A model generated the notes under the pieces. The model saw nothing but the letters and a program-made list of their open reading frames with translations, was not told the origin of the DNA and did no database searches. A DNA stretch of 7,900 nucleotides, taken from positions 1 to 7,900 of the forward strand of contig NZ_JBOZWW010000026.1 in the NCBI RefSeq assembly GCF_050864855.1. The letters are read 5' to 3'. This stretch comes from Cardinium hertigii_C (GTDB lineage Bacteria > Bacteroidota > Bacteroidia > Cytophagales > Amoebophilaceae). The position numbers and the translations under genes are program-made. Shown piece after piece: positions 6,058-7,900 of the stretch. The first letter of the stretch is position 1. Every line of letters begins with the position of its first letter.

Positions 6058-6071
6058 TTCTTTCCCATTTG
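6058..6071. repeat. Outer inverted repeat of the divergent intergenic region, left arm
   Basis: TTCTTTCCCATTTG is the perfect reverse complement of 6210-6223 (14 of 14). The two arms enclose the hairpin cluster at 6099-6157. This may be part of a transfer origin or a control region for the relaxase gene. Confidence 0.6.
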
Positions 6072-6084
6072 TTTGTTTATTATA

Positions 6085-6157
6085 GGGTTATAAAGGTGGT
6101 CTTACGGAGTAAGGCGTAGCTCACTACGCCTTATTTCATAAGGCTGTTCATAAGACT
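6085..6157. other. Hairpin cluster, candidate oriT
   Basis: Nested dyads centre on a perfect 9-base-pair hairpin at 6111-6132 (AAGGCGTAG, loop CTCA, CTACGCCTT). The stem can be extended to about 14 pairs with two G-U pairs (6106-6137). GTCTTA near 6099 pairs with TAAGAC near 6152. Smaller dyads CTTAC/GTAAG and CTTAT/ATAAG overlap them. It lies about 100 bases upstream of a MobV relaxase start, where oriT sites of this relaxase family usually lie. No nic consensus can be identified by eye. A bidirectional terminator between divergent operons is the alternative, but the T-run is poor. Confidence 0.4.
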
Positions 6158-6180
6158 GCTCTATTTTACTTAGTAATATC

Positions 6181-6188
6181 TATCTTTG
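6181..6188 (+). promoter_or_regulatory. Possible -7 promoter element for the relaxase gene
   Basis: TATCTTTG matches the Bacteroidota -7 consensus TAnnTTTG exactly and lies 68 bases before the relaxase ATG. No good TTTG stands at the -33 distance; that position falls in a T-rich stretch (TTTT near 6164). The right arm of the outer inverted repeat and a second hairpin (6215-6230) lie between this element and the gene, which would place them in the leader RNA. Confidence 0.35.
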
Positions 6189-6209
6189 TTCCGTTGTATT
6201 ATTTAAGAG

Positions 6210-6223
6210 CAAATGGGAAAGAA
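6210..6223. repeat. Outer inverted repeat of the divergent intergenic region, right arm
   Basis: CAAATGGGAAAGAA is the exact reverse complement of 6058-6071. Its last nine bases are also the left part of the GGGAAA/TTTCCC hairpin at 6215-6230, so the two pairings exclude each other. Confidence 0.6.
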
Positions 6224-6230
6224 ATTTCCC
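6215..6230 (+). promoter_or_regulatory. Leader hairpin upstream of the relaxase gene
   Basis: GGGAAA, loop GAAA, TTTCCC forms a perfect six-pair stem with a GNRA-type tetraloop, followed by TTGTTTTAT. It lies 25 bases before the relaxase ATG. It could act as a weak terminator or attenuator, or as a relaxase-binding operator, since MobV relaxases can repress their own promoter. Confidence 0.35.
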
Positions 6231-6255
6231 TTGTTTTATATAGTTATTGTTTGTT

Positions 6256-6543
6256 ATGTCGTTCGCTACATTTAATATAAAAGGGTACAAGAGTGGTTTA
6301 ATAGGAATCGGTAGACATATAGATAGATCCAGCAAAGAACTGAAGAAAACAGGCCTATACGAAGATGAAGCAGAAAAAAGTTTAACCTTAGAATTAGGTC
6401 TGCATATAGATCCCTCTAGAATCCATCTAAACGAAGAATTGGTTGATACCGGTGTAAATCTTTATCTGAACTGGTTGACCAAAGAATATCAGAAGGGTAT
6501 ACCAAAGAGAAAGCTATTCGATCAGATGCGGTTAAAGCTTTAG
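6256..6543 (+). pseudogene. MobV relaxase, N-terminal fragment (frameshifted)
   Basis: The frame from ATG 6256 (a TTG at 6247 is also possible but adds only three residues) begins MSFATFNIKGYKSGLIGIG, then RHIDRSS. This is the N-terminal motif of Mob/Pre (MobV) plasmid relaxases. The histidine of 'RHIDR' (residue 21 from this start) corresponds to His22 of MobM from pMV158, which forms the covalent bond with nicked DNA. 'LHIDPSRIHLNEELV' is the next conserved block. Homology then ends, and the frame reads nonsense (WLTKEYQKGIPKRK) to a TAG at 6541. The family sequence continues in another frame (RISEGYTKEKAIRSDAVKAL), which is open from 6447. A single frameshift between 6447 and about 6485 therefore splits the gene. 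Confidence 0.8.
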
Positions 6544-6545
6544 GT

Positions 6546-7682
6546 TTGGTTATGACCGGTAGCCACGAACGAATGAAAGAAATAGAATCTAATAAAGCAT
6601 TATTTGAAAGTTGGAAAAAAGCTAATTGGGATTTTGCTTGCAGAGAATTTGGAGGAGCAGAAAATATTGTTCGTTTCTCTGTCCATAGAGATGAACGTAC
6701 TCCACATATTCATTGTGTAGTCGTACCTATTACTCCAGACGGAAGGTTAAGTGCTAAATATTATAAAGATGGAAAAGTTAGGCTACAAGGCTATCAAAAT
6801 AGGTATGCAGAAGCTATGGCCCCTTTTGGTTTAGAACGAGGAATAGAAAGTTCATTAACCGGTAGAAAGCATATTCCTACAAAAGAATATTACAAAAGCA
6901 TCAATAAAATTGACAGGGAAATAGAACAAGCAACCAAACACCTCAATACTTTAAATCCATTTCATCGTGATAAAGCCAAAAAGGAGCTAGAAAATGTACA
7001 AGATAAAATATATTCTTTAGAAGAAGAAAATAAATTACTCAAACGAGAGGTTTCTTACACGAAAACTACAGGTAAAACGGTAAGAGATAATTTTATTAAA
7101 AACTCCTTAGAAAGGATAAAGAGAGAAGTTAATTTGATTCAACATGTTTCTTCTATGGGGTATGTGCTGGATAAGGCTAAAAGTTCTAAAACCTGGGCAG
7201 TCATGGAGAAAGAAGGAGATAAAATATTGATTAAAAATAGTCCCAATCAAAATGGACATTGGATGTATAAATCGTTAGTAGATGATCAACAAAAAGGTAC
7301 CATAGTAGACTTTATGGAAAAAAGGGGGTTTACCTATCAGAGTATTTGTGGTTTGTCTAGTAGTCACTTAGATGATCGTGTTATTAGGGATCAAAAAGGT
7401 TTGTCGTTAGAAATTCAAGATACTGCTTCTAGGCGTTATATCGCACAAGAGGCTTTTGATAAGGTTAAAGTCCATGAAAAAAATAATTATCTCCATTGTA
7501 GGGGTATTGAGCGTTCTACCTACGAACATTATCCAAGTGTCAAAGCAGGGGATCAAGCTGTTTTTGCCTTATACAAGGATTTAGATCATCATGGGAAAGG
7601 TGTTATGTGTAGTACGATTAGTTACGGGTTCGACTCCAAAGGAAGTATCTCTGAGGATGATTTTGTGAATAGTGCTAAATAG
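6546..7682 (+). pseudogene. MobV relaxase, main part with primase-like C-terminus, truncated by an IS
   Basis: This is the continuation of the relaxase in the second frame. A nominal start is TTG 6546, but homology extends upstream to about 6465 (RISEGYTKEKAIRSD, 'ALGLVMTGSHERM'). Numbering from 6546, the metal-binding motif HRDERTPHIH is at 47-56, followed by 'VVVPITPDGRLSAK', both hallmarks of MobV. A coiled coil follows at about 119-170. Residues 200-260 (GYVLDKAKSSKTW, 'GHWMYKSL', 'GTIVDF') and 315-360 (YLHCRGIERSTYEHY, 'AVFALYKDL', 'CSTISY') match the DUF3991/TOPRIM primase-like region often fused to mobile-element proteins. The protein ends at NSAK within the IS terminal repeat (stop 7680-7682), so the TOPRIM part is lost. 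The restored protein would be about 475 residues plus the missing end. Nicking function is doubtful without frame restoration. Confidence 0.82.
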
Positions 7683-7696
7683 TCGGCCCTGAAATA
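7676..7696. repeat. IS terminal inverted repeat, right copy
   Basis: TAAATAGTCGGCCCTGAAAT plus a final A is the reverse complement of 207-227 at 20 of 21 positions. The relaxase frame enters it and stops within it, so the IS inserted inside the relaxase gene. With a minus-strand transposase end beyond it, this is read as the downstream (3') terminal repeat of the IS. Confidence 0.7.
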
Positions 7697-7813
7697 TTAT
7701 TTTTGAATAAATTTATTGAATGGATATTTCTTTATAATATATATGGTTTATCAGGCGCTCTATTTTTCTTACCCAAGATATAGGTATAACTGGTTTTGGA
7801 TTAAGAATTTTAA

Positions 7814-7900
7814 TTATATAGGTTTTAATTTATTTGACTGTGAGGGTATTAAGAATAATTTTCTTGTAATCAGTCGTAGGTTATGAGCAATAGCACATAA
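7814..7900 (-). CDS. IS transposase, C-terminal end (runs off right edge)
   Basis: The minus strand is open from the window edge to TAA 7814-7816 and encodes 28 residues containing CAIAHNLRLITRKLF, then a polar end. The 'AIAHNLR' pattern is typical of the last helix of DDE transposases of the IS5/IS1182 type. The stop lies about 117 bases inside the terminal repeat at 7676-7696. A plus-strand ORF at 7743-7886 (47 aa, aromatic-rich) overlaps and is less convincing. With the left-edge fragment this shows two IS ends in the same orientation. Confidence 0.45.
   Translation of the reverse strand, partial: LCAIAHNLRLITRKLFLIPSQSNKLKPI

Noticed and set aside
6111..6132. Strong rho-independent terminator
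   Set aside because: The stem is good but followed by TTATTTC rather than a T-run, and no gene ends nearby on either strand. An oriT or regulatory role is more likely.
6447..6543. Programmed -1 frameshift in the relaxase
   Set aside because: No slippery heptamer or clear downstream pseudoknot is visible, and the gene is also truncated by an IS. Mutation or sequencing error is simpler.
7743..7886. Plus-strand 47-codon ORF at the right edge
   Set aside because: Aromatic-rich peptide with no recognisable features, overlapping a more plausible minus-strand transposase end.

Overview
The window is AT-rich DNA with the content of a mobilizable plasmid or integrated mobile element from an obligate intracellular Bacteroidota. 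The best guess is the Cardinium/Amoebophilus group (Amoebophilaceae). This rests on base composition, a Bacteroidota-type TraG coupling protein and MobV relaxase, a perfect TAnnTTTG-type -7 promoter box, and the pairing of Rpn-type nuclease and RadC-like genes with insertion sequences. The assignment is inference and has not been checked against any database.

Layout. Positions 1-227 hold the 5' end of an IS transposase, on the minus strand and running off the left edge, plus its terminal inverted repeat. Positions 249-369 hold a small decayed coding remnant. Positions 370-2679 are a three-gene minus-strand operon, read from right to left: an Rpn-family PD-(D/E)XK nuclease, a RadC-like JAB protein with a broken metal site, and a RadC-like JAB protein with an intact metal site. 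The last of these carries an Rpn-type tail. Positions 2798-5966 are a second minus-strand cluster. It begins with four tandem copies (two truncated, one frameshifted) of a small protein made of little more than the Rpn tail module. The last copy runs into a TraG/VirD4 coupling protein through a TAATG stop-start overlap, and a short unrecognised ORF without an ATG follows. Positions 5967-6255 are a divergent intergenic region full of inverted repeats and a candidate oriT. Positions 6256-7682 carry, on the plus strand, a MobV-family relaxase split by a frameshift and cut short by a second IS end. From 7676 to the right edge lie the 3' terminal repeat and the last codons of an IS transposase, also on the minus strand.

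How it fits together. TraG (coupling protein), the MobV relaxase and the repeat-rich intergenic region are the parts of a mobilization module, but the relaxase is broken, so this copy probably cannot mobilize itself. The unusual signal is a 30-residue, possibly helix-turn-helix-like module (A..M...Gy....I...tGls...I..i). It occurs seven times in six genes: at the end of the nuclease, at the end of one RadC-like protein, twice in an intact 90-residue protein, and once in each of three decayed copies. In enterobacterial Rpn systems the C-terminal part of the nuclease is also made as a separate inhibitor. Stand-alone tail proteins beside an Rpn nuclease therefore suggest a toxin/inhibitor or anti-phage arrangement that has been spread and shuffled. 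That functional reading is a hypothesis.
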